A stretch of DNA of 45,118 bases from an uncultured Muribaculaceae bacterium. Its GTDB lineage: Bacteria; Bacteroidota; Bacteroidia; Bacteroidales; Muribaculaceae. The position numbers were made by a program, and so were the translations under genes. How positions within the stretch are numbered: the stretch's first letter is position 1; each line of letters starts with the position of its first letter. The stretch is taken from positions 1 to 45,118 of the forward strand of contig CAJTZS010000034.1 in assembly GCA_910584055.1 (NCBI GenBank). Reading direction: 5' to 3'. The notes beneath the pieces are model-generated. The model worked only from the letters and a program-made list of their open reading frames with translations, made no database searches and had not been told where the DNA came from. This document shows, piece after piece, positions 8,953-15,986 of this stretch.

Positions 8953-8998
8953 TGTACAAAGTTACCACTTATTTTTGAATTAGTGGTGCTTTTGTACA
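8953..8998 (-). promoter_or_regulatory. AbiE promoter and 46-bp palindromic operator
   Basis: Two nested inverted repeats share one centre (8975.5): TGTACAAA/TTTGTACA on the outside (8953-8960, 8991-8998) and ACCACT/AGTGGT inside (8964-8969, 8982-8987). The minus-strand -7 box TAACTTTG (8964-8957) overlaps the downstream arm, so a bound AbiEi dimer or tetramer would block the promoter. Confidence 0.72.
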
Positions 8999-9017
8999 TA
9001 TTATTTCTCTCCAGAAC

Positions 9018-9243
9018 CTGCCCGGTCGGGTTTATAGGCGCGAAGTTTGGCATCGGGGAGCATAGCCAAGGTCGTGCCGGAGTTTCTGCGACATTTTGCC
9101 GGTATCCGGAAAAATCGTCTTGAAAACCTTGTCACTTGCTCCCTTGAAAGATGCCCCTGTGATGCGCAGATAAACCCCTCGCGGATGGCTCCGAAAGGAG
9201 CAATAAACGGGAGGGAAAAAATAAACATTCAAACAACACCGAT
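9018..9243 (+). promoter_or_regulatory. Structured leader, copy E
   Basis: It is clearly similar along its length to copy F, including CTTGAAAACCTTGTC and GATGCCCCTGT. It has the box GCGCGAAGTT (9038-9047). GGCATC (9049-9054) can pair with GATGCC (9150-9155). Near the gene, CCCTC (9176-9180) pairs with GAGGG (9211-9215) around the hairpin GCTCC-GAAA-GGAGC (9188-9201), which has a GNRA loop. The GAGGG arm may also act as the ribosome binding region. Apparent small frames inside are not genes. Confidence 0.72.
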
Positions 9244-9438
9244 ATGCAGACAAAGAAAATGACAGTCGAACAAGGAAAGCGTTGCAACATAAGCCGATTT
9301 CCGAACTTTCACCGTTCCGGCTCTATCAAGGGGATGAAAAAATTGTACTATGGCAAAGATGCTTTGCTTGTACGTTGCGGACAATACATCTACAACGTGA
9401 CTTCAGAACCAAGCATATACAATCAGGCAACAATCTAA
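9244..9438 (+). CDS. Small basic protein of unknown function
   Basis: 64 aa, basic, with no domain I recognise. The ATG directly follows leader E, and the stop lies 6 bp before the next gene, so it looks like the first gene of a four-gene operon (9244-10507). The C-terminal half (LVRCGQYIYNVTSEPSIYN) is tyrosine-rich. Support comes from position rather than homology. Confidence 0.6.
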   Translation: MQTKKMTVEQGKRCNISRFPNFHRSGSIKGMKKLYYGKDALLVRCGQYIYNVTSEPSIYNQATI

Positions 9439-9444
9439 CACGAT

Positions 9445-9984
9445 ATGACTATGAAGAAACTGATAATCTGGACAAGCGAGACTTATCTTGACGATGACGC
9501 AAGAGAGGAATATCAACAGTATCAGCGAGAAATCCTTGAAAACGAGGAATATTGCGTCACAGACCGTGAGTGGGCAGAAGTCGTTGACGGCTATCTCGCT
9601 GACGAGCGCATGAACCTTGACAAAGAGGTTAAAGGCGTGATAATCGCTTTTGCCGATGTCGGCAGGTGGAACGGCAGACGACAGGGCTACAAGATACTTG
9701 GCAGCACTATCAATGACATTTTCAATATTTCGGAAGATAACAACGAATGGTACTCCGATGGCAACAATATCCGTGGCATCCTGACCCACCATGACGCATC
9801 GCACTATGTGCTTTATCGTGTGGTGAAAGACCGTGAGACTGCGGAACGTATCGCCGAGCAAATATACAACCGTGAAATTGACGAGGCAGGCTTCCGCAAG
9901 CGCACTCGCTCCCTGCATCCCTATGTCGCAGAGATTTACGGATGGAAAGCCGGTCGTTTCAATAAAGCCCGGAAAGCGGTATGA
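9445..9984 (+). CDS. Conserved hypothetical element protein (179 aa)
   Basis: An acidic N-terminal half is followed by GRWNGRRQGYKILGSTINDIF and a histidine-rich turn (GILTHHDASHYVLYRVVKD), and then a basic C-terminus (WKAGRFNKARKAV). The composition is that of a small soluble protein; I assign no function. The start may be ATG 9445 or ATG 9451. The stop overlaps the next start by 4 nt, indicating translational coupling with the following gene. Confidence 0.75.
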   Translation: MTMKKLIIWTSETYLDDDAREEYQQYQREILENEEYCVTDREWAEVVDGYLADERMNLDKEVKGVIIAFADVGRWNGRRQGYKILGSTINDIFNISEDNNEWYSDGNNIRGILTHHDASHYVLYRVVKDRETAERIAEQIYNREIDEAGFRKRTRSLHPYVAEIYGWKAGRFNKARKAV

Positions 9985-10298
9985 AAAGATATAAATACAT
10001 CAGACGTATTGTTGACAGGCTGACCAATTCGGACAGCAACAATGAGGAATTTACTCTATACAACCATCTTGTAGGAAAACAAAGCGGCATGGGAGGTTTC
10101 TTCGCAGCCACCATATACTCAGGCATTGACCGATATTCGGGAGAGGTCGCCGACTTCAGTTATGACTATTGGACACACAGCCTTTATATAGAGGATGCGG
10201 AGAGCAGACAGGCGGCCGATGCCATAATCAGTGCTTTCAAATCCATCTATCCATGTTATCTGAAAATCATAGATGACACTCAAAAAGAAGATATATGA
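9981..10298 (+). CDS. Hypothetical protein (105 aa)
   Basis: Unknown function. The middle part is rich in glycine and aromatics (GMGGFFAATIYSGIDRY, FSYDYWTHSLYIED). It overlaps both neighbours by 4 nt (ATGA type), which supports it being a true member of the leader-E operon. Confidence 0.7.
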   Translation: MKRYKYIRRIVDRLTNSDSNNEEFTLYNHLVGKQSGMGGFFAATIYSGIDRYSGEVADFSYDYWTHSLYIEDAESRQAADAIISAFKSIYPCYLKIIDDTQKEDI

Positions 10299-10507
10299 TG
10301 ATGTTTCCCGATTTCAATGACCCTGCCTATTCGGAGCAGGGTCATTACACCGACTTTCCCGAATATGGAAAGCAGTGCGACCTTATTAAGCCGTGGCGCG
10401 GCTATCGCCGTGGCACCATTGTGGCACAGACACCGAAAGGCTTTGTCGTTCAGCTAAGTTCCGGAGCCGAGATAGATGTCTATCTCGATGAAATAGAGAT
10501 TGACTGA
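10295..10507 (+). CDS. Hypothetical small protein (70 aa)
   Basis: The C-terminal 40 residues (PWRGYRRGTIVAQTPKGFVVQLSSGAEIDVYLDEIE) have the alternating pattern of a small SH3/OB-like β-barrel. The function is unknown. It overlaps the upstream gene by 4 nt and is last in its operon. Three consecutive ATG codons make the exact start uncertain. Confidence 0.65.
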   Translation: MMMFPDFNDPAYSEQGHYTDFPEYGKQCDLIKPWRGYRRGTIVAQTPKGFVVQLSSGAEIDVYLDEIEID

Positions 10508-10526
10508 TGCGATAGACCGCAGATTA

Positions 10527-10553
10527 TATAGGCACGGTTTTGCCGTGTCTATA
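10527..10553 (+). terminator. Strong hairpin after the leader-E operon
   Basis: TATAG-G-CACGG pairs with CCGTG-T-CTATA around TTTTG, with one mismatch. No T tract follows, so it may be an RNA-end stabiliser rather than a true intrinsic terminator. Sequence from here to 10647 is pyrimidine-rich and has no gene. Confidence 0.45.
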
Positions 10554-10647
10554 CGCGGCGGCTGCGTCAATGACCTCTTATACACCCGTATTACTTCCCT
10601 TCTTTTTAAGTCGATTCCCACTTATATGTCAGATCTGCATTTCTTCC

Positions 10648-10874
10648 CGGGAGCAGTCTTCGTGGTTTATGGCGCGAAGTTCGGCATCCGGGAGCGACGG
10701 CCAAGGTCATGCGGTGTTTCCGCGAGATTTTGCAGTTACCTGAAAAATCATCTTGAAAACCTTGTCTTTCGCCCCTTGTCGATGCCCCTGTAATGCGCAT
10801 ATAAATCCCTCATGACAGCTCCATAGGAGCAAAGCGGAGGGAGAAAACATTATTCACACCAAATTTCGTAAAAT
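10648..10874 (+). promoter_or_regulatory. Structured leader, copy F
   Basis: It aligns with copy E: box GCGCGAAGTT (10672-10681), long-range pair GGCATC (10683-10688) with GATGCC (10781-10786), then CCCTC (10807-10811) with GAGGG (10837-10841) around GCTCC-ATA-GGAGC (10818-10830). The inner loop differs from copy E (ATA instead of GAAA) while both stems are kept. Confidence 0.72.
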
Positions 10875-11132
10875 ATGAACGAAAAAGAACTTGCACAGGC
10901 GATTGAAACCGCAGTCAACAACTATTCCTTCAACCCGAAGAAAGTAGCGGCACAAATACCCCTGATGCACCGCACAATCCAGCAGAGCGTCTATAAGCTC
11001 TGCAAGGCAATCATAGAGGTTATCGGAGCCGATGACTATGCCACCGACCCTCGGAACCAGGCTTCGCACGACGAAGCAAAAGCAATGCTCGACTACCTCA
11101 AGAAGCATGGACGCTCTATCCCCATGATTTGA
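10875..11132 (+). CDS. Small helical hypothetical protein (85 aa)
   Basis: A predicted all-helical soluble protein (KELAQAIETAVNNY, IPLMHRTIQQSVYKLCKAIIEVI, DEAKAMLDYLKKHG) of unknown function. It is the first gene after leader F and is followed by two or three more small genes on the same strand. Nothing indicates an enzyme. Confidence 0.72.
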   Translation: MNEKELAQAIETAVNNYSFNPKKVAAQIPLMHRTIQQSVYKLCKAIIEVIGADDYATDPRNQASHDEAKAMLDYLKKHGRSIPMI

Positions 11133-11155
11133 CAACCCCATTAAACAATACGATT

Positions 11156-11407
11156 ATGAATAAGAAATTCTATCTTGTGACAGTGCTGATTGAATATTCA
11201 GCAGAGAGTATTACCGATGCACACGCGCTCCATGTGGATTATGAAAAGGCCAAGGGTGCTATGGCAGTGGCGATTGAGGAAGCCGCTGAGAACTTTGACG
11301 GACAGGAGGGAGAAACCCTTGTCGATGTCGAGACCTGCCGCGAATGGCGCAACGAGGACGGCTACGGTTATACCGTGGGCATCGAAGAACTTACCCTCAT
11401 TGAATGA
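11156..11407 (+). CDS. Hypothetical small protein (83 aa)
   Basis: It begins MNKKFYLVTVLIEY. I use ATG 11156, not the upstream TTG at 11129. A β-rich start is followed by acidic helices and GYGYTVGIEELTLIE. The function is unknown. The stop overlaps the next ATG by 4 nt. Confidence 0.7.
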   Translation: MNKKFYLVTVLIEYSAESITDAHALHVDYEKAKGAMAVAIEEAAENFDGQEGETLVDVETCREWRNEDGYGYTVGIEELTLIE

Positions 11408-11649
11408 CGGCTATGGAAACCGGTGTCGAGAAAGTTCCAACTTACGCTTTGGGCTATCTGGTGAACGGCGACGCCACCGGCCTCACAGAGCAGGAAGTCA
11501 GCGAAATTGACAGCCTGCTCCGTGAGCAAGCGGTGGAACTTGTCTGCCCTCCGTCAGATGATGAATGGCAGCCTTACTTCAGCAGTTTTCCGTGGTTCGG
11601 GAAACCGTGCGAGGTGATTGACTGCGACATAGTATATCGTGTAACCTGA
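11404..11649 (+). CDS. DUF6926-like small protein (81 aa)
   Basis: The core YALGYLVNGDATGLTEQEVSEIDSLL resembles a small uncharacterised family found in Bacteroidales mobile elements (I believe DUF6926). It ends in a WFGKPCEVIDCDIVY segment. ATG 11404 overlaps the upstream stop, and ATG 11413 is an alternative. The function is unknown; one member of this family often occurs per element. Confidence 0.65.
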   Translation: MTAMETGVEKVPTYALGYLVNGDATGLTEQEVSEIDSLLREQAVELVCPPSDDEWQPYFSSFPWFGKPCEVIDCDIVYRVT

Positions 11650-11662
11650 TTATTCCTGCAAT

Positions 11663-11935
11663 ATGAAGAAATTGTTATTGATACTCTTCCTCTACCTTTT
11701 GGTGGAGGGAGACAACGTGATAGGTGACGGACTGTATGTCTATCACCGTGGCAGACACGCCGTTGATGAACTTAAGACCAAAGTCGATGAATACTATCCG
11801 AAGATTGAAGCCGTGGATTCGGTTCTGTTGAAAACCTTATCGGCAGAGAACCTGCCTGAAACGGACGGCGAAATCGACACGATACCTCCGGAACGTGAGA
11901 CTGTCAGAAGAAACAGAAGGGTCATTTACAGATAG
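11663..11935 (+). CDS. Small signal-anchored protein (90 aa)
   Basis: A hydrophobic N-terminus (KKLLLILFLYLLV) that could be a signal peptide or membrane anchor is followed by a charged, probably periplasmic tail. The function is unknown. The gene ends 14 bp inside the convergent recombinase-like gene. Confidence 0.6.
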   Translation: MKKLLLILFLYLLVEGDNVIGDGLYVYHRGRHAVDELKTKVDEYYPKIEAVDSVLLKTLSAENLPETDGEIDTIPPERETVRRNRRVIYR

Positions 11936-12509
11936 AGTGTTTCTTGCCGAGCCTCTCTGTCGGTATGCCATGCTTCCGCAGTACACGGAACAGCGTGGTC
12001 TTGCTGATGTTGTTGAGCCTTAATATCTCCCCGGTATTAAGTCCGGTGAGGTACATGCTTATGACACGGCTGTCGCGTTGTGCCCTCCGTTCCTTGGCCG
12101 ACGTTTGAACCGGGGACTGCGTTTGTAGCGGCTTTTCGCCGTTCCCTTTTTTAATGTCGGCCACATCTGATGCCAGTGTCTTGAACGCCGACACTATGTT
12201 CCTGTCCGATTCGCCGTCATAGAGTATGCCGGCGGTATCAATCCTGTCCCCGATTGAGATCAGTCTGATATTGCGGACTTCACAATACTCTAGCAGCACA
12301 GCCAGATTGGAGCATCCGTTGACAATATGGCATAGCCGGGGAACAATTATCTCATCATTGTTCCCTATCTGCCTGAGAAGGGTCCTTCTTTCCGGTCTTG
12401 TCTGAGTATCGTATCTACATTCCCTGAATATCCGGCAACATCCCGATTCTTCAATATTCCTGACTGTTGCATCATCTGCCGAATGTAAAATGTATCCGTA
12501 TCTTGCCAT
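11922..12509 (-). CDS. Serine-recombinase-like protein, catalytic residues lost
   Basis: 195 aa. The fold of a small resolvase/invertase can be followed: YGYILHSADDAT (residues 4-15) in the place of the family's YxRVSTxxQ, LLRQIGNNDEIIVPRL around 45-60, and a C-terminal HTH (NTGEILRLNNISKTTLFRVLRKHGI). The serine position is kept, but the catalytic arginine next to it is Leu, and the LDRLGRS arginines are replaced (LCHIVNG). It should bind DNA without recombining it, and is therefore probably a regulator. The gene has its own TATCTTTG promoter and is transcribed away from the following + strand operon. Confidence 0.72.
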   Translation of the reverse strand: MARYGYILHSADDATVRNIEESGCCRIFRECRYDTQTRPERRTLLRQIGNNDEIIVPRLCHIVNGCSNLAVLLEYCEVRNIRLISIGDRIDTAGILYDGESDRNIVSAFKTLASDVADIKKGNGEKPLQTQSPVQTSAKERRAQRDSRVISMYLTGLNTGEILRLNNISKTTLFRVLRKHGIPTERLGKKHSICK

Positions 12510-12538
12510 CTGTATTGTGTCATTATCTTTCTTTCATG

Positions 12539-12546
12539 CAAAGATA
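12539..12546 (-). promoter_or_regulatory. -7 box for recombinase-like gene
   Basis: The minus-strand TATCTTTG matches the Bacteroidetes TAnnTTTG box, 30 bp from the ATG at 12509. Confidence 0.7.
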
Positions 12547-12590
12547 GCACACATTTATGATATTATCGTCTGGGATACAGCTTTTTAACT

Positions 12591-12634
12591 ATATAAATAT
12601 AATCTCCTTTTGTAAATAATGTTAGCAAAAGGAG
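12591..12634. promoter_or_regulatory. Shared 20-bp word plus inverted repeat between divergent genes
   Basis: ATATAAATATAATCTCCTTT (12591-12610) recurs exactly at 42799-42818 in the other divergent promoter region. Here it runs into the perfect inverted repeat CTCCTTTTG (12604-12612) / CAAAAGGAG (12626-12634). It is a likely operator for a shared regulator. Confidence 0.62.
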
Positions 12635-12722
12635 CCGATATTTATATACGTTTCCGTGCATCTTTCTTAATATCTGCGACATAACCCGATTATAAATAAC
12701 AGCCCCATTCATAAAGAAGATT

Positions 12723-12771
12723 AAAGCCTTGAACACAGGCTTTTACAGAATGTTTTACGGACTTATCTTTG
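12723..12771 (+). promoter_or_regulatory. Promoter with hairpin/operator for 12790 operon
   Basis: TATCTTTG at 12764-12771 is a consensus -7 box 18 bp before the ATG. The inverted repeat AAAGCCT/AGGCTTT (12723-12729, 12737-12743) overlaps the -33 region and could be an operator. Confidence 0.68.
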
Positions 12772-12789
12772 CACCCGGATTAACCAATC

Positions 12790-13257
12790 ATGCTATTTTT
12801 AATGACAAACGGAACCATAGAAAGATTTTTAGAGTCGGGCGCATTGAAGCTCCCGGCCATCATCAAACCGAGACTCGAAAACAGGACTGCCCGTGAGGTA
12901 TATGATGATTACGCACTGCTTGACTTCTCTCTTCCTGAAGCTCTTGCCTTCGAGGATTTCTGCAGTGAACTGAGCGAGTCTTACGGCACCATCGAGCTTT
13001 ACCGTCACTGGCGCTCGGAAGACACCGATTACGGCCAGTCGGTGTGTGCCTTTCAGGAACCCGGCACCGGCGTGATGTTTCAGATTTGCGCCACTACAAA
13101 TTCCTGCGGGAAAATCACCGGGGTTGATGTGAAGCTGTACTTCTCTCTCGAAAGGATGCTTGCAGAGCTGCGTGAGACGCTCCGCAGAGCCGCAGCGCAA
13201 TCCTGCAAGTTCGCATACCGCATATCGGAAGAAGAACTGCTGAGTTATTTCCTCTGA
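12790..13257 (+). CDS. Hypothetical protein (155 aa)
   Basis: A soluble acidic protein with no family I recognise; it contains a cysteine-bearing β region (MFQICATTNSCGKITGVDVKLYF) and a helical end. It is the first gene of a three-gene operon behind a clear TAnnTTTG promoter; ATG 12802 is an alternative start. The stop overlaps the next start by one base (TGATGA). Confidence 0.68.
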   Translation: MLFLMTNGTIERFLESGALKLPAIIKPRLENRTAREVYDDYALLDFSLPEALAFEDFCSELSESYGTIELYRHWRSEDTDYGQSVCAFQEPGTGVMFQICATTNSCGKITGVDVKLYFSLERMLAELRETLRRAAAQSCKFAYRISEEELLSYFL

Positions 13258-13610
13258 TGACGGACGCCCTTGCCAACCACCTGATAGAAGTCATCGACTG
13301 GCACAGGACATGGATAAAGGCTGTTGATTTCGGTTCATTCCGTAACGGAGTGGCCGTAAATGATGCGTCGATAATGAAAGTCACATCAAAGGTCTTTCGC
13401 CTTGAAGTCAGGATAGGTCTTTACGGATACAGGCGCGGAACGATAATATCAATTCCGGAAGGCCGGATTGACAAGGCTATATCCGATTGTTCCGGCTATG
13501 ACAGTTCAATGATTGCACGGATCAACACTCTTTCCCTGACATTCAATGATGTCAATATGATTTTCTCCAAAGCCTCATGGGGAACACTCGAATTAGAACT
13601 TGAGGCGTAA
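13257..13610 (+). CDS. Hypothetical protein (117 aa)
   Basis: Unknown function; a mixed α/β protein (FRLEVRIGLYGYRRGTIISIPEGRID). Its start overlaps the upstream stop by one base, so its expression is tied to the 12790 gene. Confidence 0.66.
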   Translation: MTDALANHLIEVIDWHRTWIKAVDFGSFRNGVAVNDASIMKVTSKVFRLEVRIGLYGYRRGTIISIPEGRIDKAISDCSGYDSSMIARINTLSLTFNDVNMIFSKASWGTLELELEA

Positions 13611-13629
13611 CAAGACAAAGATTACCAAT

Positions 13630-14124
13630 ATGCAAATGTTCCTTCATTTTTATCCGGCAATAGTGACAATGCTGTCGCTGTTCTTCTATCGCCGTGACAC
13701 ACCGAGGATGCAGAAGTTCTATAGACGCATGACGTTCAGTCTGTCGGCCCGTAAACTTTTCGTATCGCTCCTGATGCTGCTGATGCTCTCCTTCAACTTC
13801 TGCTATCTGCAGCGTTACGGAGTGAACTGGGCCCTTGGAGTCGGTTCGGTTCTGTGCCTGTCGATGTTCTCTTTCCGCATAACTGAACGCAGCATCTTCT
13901 GGCTGCAGACCCGCCTCGGCATTGGACTTGGATTCATAGCCATGCTGACCTGCGTTGTCGAACCGGCGATATGGCCTCTTTCAATGAATCTCTACATATT
14001 CTCCATCGGTTCGGTCTTCTATCCGTCGGAAGAACTGATGCGGCAACTGAAGTCGCCGGAGAATTTTTCCAGATATACCGCTTGTGCGGACAGCACTCTT
14101 ATATCAGGATACTATTCGCGTTGA
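13630..14124 (+). CDS. Multi-pass membrane protein (164 aa)
   Basis: About three to four hydrophobic segments (FLHFYPAIVTMLSLFF; LFVSLLMLLMLSFNF; WALGVGSVLCLSMFSF; LGIGLGFIAMLTCVV) lie between short basic loops. No family is recognised. ATG 13630 is used, because the longer frame needs a TTG inside the preceding gene. It is third in the 12790 operon and could be an inner-membrane partner of the mating machinery or an entry-exclusion protein; both are guesses. Confidence 0.65.
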   Translation: MQMFLHFYPAIVTMLSLFFYRRDTPRMQKFYRRMTFSLSARKLFVSLLMLLMLSFNFCYLQRYGVNWALGVGSVLCLSMFSFRITERSIFWLQTRLGIGLGFIAMLTCVVEPAIWPLSMNLYIFSIGSVFYPSEELMRQLKSPENFSRYTACADSTLISGYYSR

Positions 14125-14308
14125 CTCCGGGATGGTTGTCGTTCTGCAAAGTTAATCGCCGCATCCGGTTACTCTCCAAAACAGGCCGCCGGTCTCGCTG
14201 AGATTTTGGTTCGTAAGATACGGCAACTTGTATGGCAGAAAACAACCCGTTTCCCGAAGCCAATGAGAAAGGTTCTCGAAGGTGAGGGAAACAATAAATC
14301 CCAGCACT
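14125..14308 (+). promoter_or_regulatory. Structured leader, copy C
   Basis: It contains the box GCAAAGTT (14146-14153) after CCGGGATGGTTGTC. Near the gene, TTTCCC (14250-14255) pairs with GGGAAA (14286-14291) around the hairpin GAGAA-AGG-TTCTC (14265-14277). Both stems occupy the same places as in copies B, E and F but with different bases. Confidence 0.65.
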
Positions 14309-14686
14309 ATGGATAAAGAATATGTAATGCAGATTGCGGACACTATCCGCCAACAGCTGCTCGCCACCACGCCCATGAACGTAATCTGGTCATGGGGCGC
14401 ACTCCACGGCTTCTTCGCCACCGAACACAAGGATATGGCAACTCTTATGTTCAAAGTGAACGGCAGGCTTTTCAAGGGAGACGTGTTAATCTCCTACAAC
14501 GAGATGGACTATTACGAAATCTATCTCAAGGACGCAAACGGCATCCGGCTTGCTCATCCGGAGGTGTATTTCGACCAGCTCGGAGACATCATAGACGAGA
14601 TAATCGAGCGCGGAACCGATGCCAAAGAGTATGAGGCTTTCTGCGAGGCCGAGAAAGTAAAGCTGATGCGCGGAAAGATTGGTTGA
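14309..14686 (+). CDS. Hypothetical element protein (125 aa)
   Basis: It begins MDKEYVMQIADTIRQQLLATTP. A central aromatic/β part (VIWSWGALHGFFATEHKDMATLMFKVNG) is followed by acidic helices. It is conserved-looking but has no named family I am sure of. ATG 14309 is chosen over a GTG nine codons upstream, which lies in the leader stem. It is a single-gene unit behind leader C. Confidence 0.7.
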   Translation: MDKEYVMQIADTIRQQLLATTPMNVIWSWGALHGFFATEHKDMATLMFKVNGRLFKGDVLISYNEMDYYEIYLKDANGIRLAHPEVYFDQLGDIIDEIIERGTDAKEYEAFCEAEKVKLMRGKIG

Positions 14687-14843
14687 ACTTGATGCGGAGA
14701 CACAGGATGTCACCGACCGGCAACGGCACGGGGCATCCATGCTCTCTGCCTCTGGCAATGACAGTCCATTTTTATTCCTTCCATTAAGACAGTTACCTCT
14801 TATAATTTGATAATAAACCTCTATTCAATTAACACATCACTCA

Positions 14844-15686
14844 ATGACCAAAACCAAGTATAACCGTCAGACGCCCCACAGCCGCTTATGGAACGTGAGG
14901 CTCACCCCGGAGATTCTGGACTACCTCGCCGCACCTACCAAGTTCGGTGCTTCGAGGCTCAGTGCCTATCTCTACCTTCTGCACAATGTCGCGGAATCGA
15001 CGACCCCTTATAAGCCTGCCTATGGACAGACATTCAATCTGGAAACCGGTCAGCTCGTAATCTCAATTACAGACCTTGCCGACCGTTGGAACTGGGCACG
15101 CGAAACAGTACGCAAGTTCTTCGACCAGCTTGAGGTTTTCGGGCTTCTGTCGAAGACACCTCTTGACCGCTGTTCTCTCGTTACCATGACGACGGACTGG
15201 CCGGATGCCGCATACGCCCCTGCCGTCATTATGCCGCAGGTACCGTTCAAGGTGCCGGAACCGCTTGCTGACAAGATGGACGAATGGCTTGACGGCAATA
15301 TAACCGATTCCGAACTTGTAGAGACAATCGTAGAAACGCTCGAATCCTTTGACAAGGAAGACGATGATGCTTATTCGCACAAGATTATCTCCTTACAGTA
15401 TTCACTGATTCGGCAGATGATTGGGAAATGGCACAACCGCCCGGCAGAGCTTCCCGAAACGGCTGACTCTTGTAGCATCGAGTGCCTTGGACGCATCTTC
15501 AATGTGTATCTATCCGGCAACTGGTCGGACTGGCTCCGTCTCCTTAAGGGTTACAGTCCCGGTCTCCACCATGAGACATCCGTTATCAAAGCGGTCAAAG
15601 AATCATCCTCTATTACGGATGCCCGGTCTACGCTCGACGGATTCTTCAACCATTTGAAAGTCGATTTCATCAAGGACAGCCTCTAA
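14844..15686 (+). CDS. Winged-helix DNA-binding protein (280 aa)
   Basis: Residues 60-105 (GQLVISITDLADRWNWARETVRKFFDQLEVFGLLSK) form a winged-helix domain like those of replication- and mobilization-associated proteins. The rest is helical and acidic. It sits just upstream of the putative transfer origin and relaxase, so a role as a relaxosome accessory or replication initiator is possible. No conserved enzymatic motif is seen. The preceding 157 bp (14687-14843) show no gene. Confidence 0.68.
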   Translation: MTKTKYNRQTPHSRLWNVRLTPEILDYLAAPTKFGASRLSAYLYLLHNVAESTTPYKPAYGQTFNLETGQLVISITDLADRWNWARETVRKFFDQLEVFGLLSKTPLDRCSLVTMTTDWPDAAYAPAVIMPQVPFKVPEPLADKMDEWLDGNITDSELVETIVETLESFDKEDDDAYSHKIISLQYSLIRQMIGKWHNRPAELPETADSCSIECLGRIFNVYLSGNWSDWLRLLKGYSPGLHHETSVIKAVKESSSITDARSTLDGFFNHLKVDFIKDSL

Positions 15687-15986
15687 AACGTGCCTTGCTT
15701 GCTTCCGGTAATAGCGGGTACCCGAAGGTTGCAGGAGGCCATTCCGAGCCTCTCTGATGTGCGCTGTACGCCTCTCCGGGTATATGCCTGACCGATTCCC
15801 GTGGTCATCGTCCAGGTCGGCTTATAAACAACGCGCTTGCGCGAAGTTGCCACATCGGTCAATGTGGTGGGAGCCTACTTCCCCCCTTTGATTGAAAATC
15901 ACCGGGGAGTTGCCGTATCCGGCAGGCCAATCAGGAGCAAGCTCCGGCCCTTTTAACAATACCTTTAACCCCTAATTGTCAGTTAT
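15687..15986 (+). promoter_or_regulatory. Relaxase leader, candidate oriT
   Basis: 300 bp without a gene but rich in hairpins: CGCGC-TT-GCGCG (15832-15843), CCACAT-N6-ATGTGG (15850-15867), CCCC...GGGG around GATT/AATC (about 15881-15906), and GGCC-N5-GGAGC-AA-GCTCC-GGCC followed by TTTT (15925-15954), a terminator-like fold only 33 bp before the relaxase ATG. It also has the leader-family box GCGCGAAGTT (15839-15848). MobV elements usually carry oriT just upstream of mob, so both an oriT and an attenuator are plausible here. Confidence 0.5.

Noticed and set aside
8952..9053. Longer AbiEi starts (8999 and 9053)
   Set aside because: They would place the promoter box and the 46-bp palindrome inside the gene, and exceed the family length.
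9001..9262. Small frames within leader E, on both strands (also 10500-10800 in leader F)
   Set aside because: They follow the repeated RNA leader and are not conserved as protein between copies.
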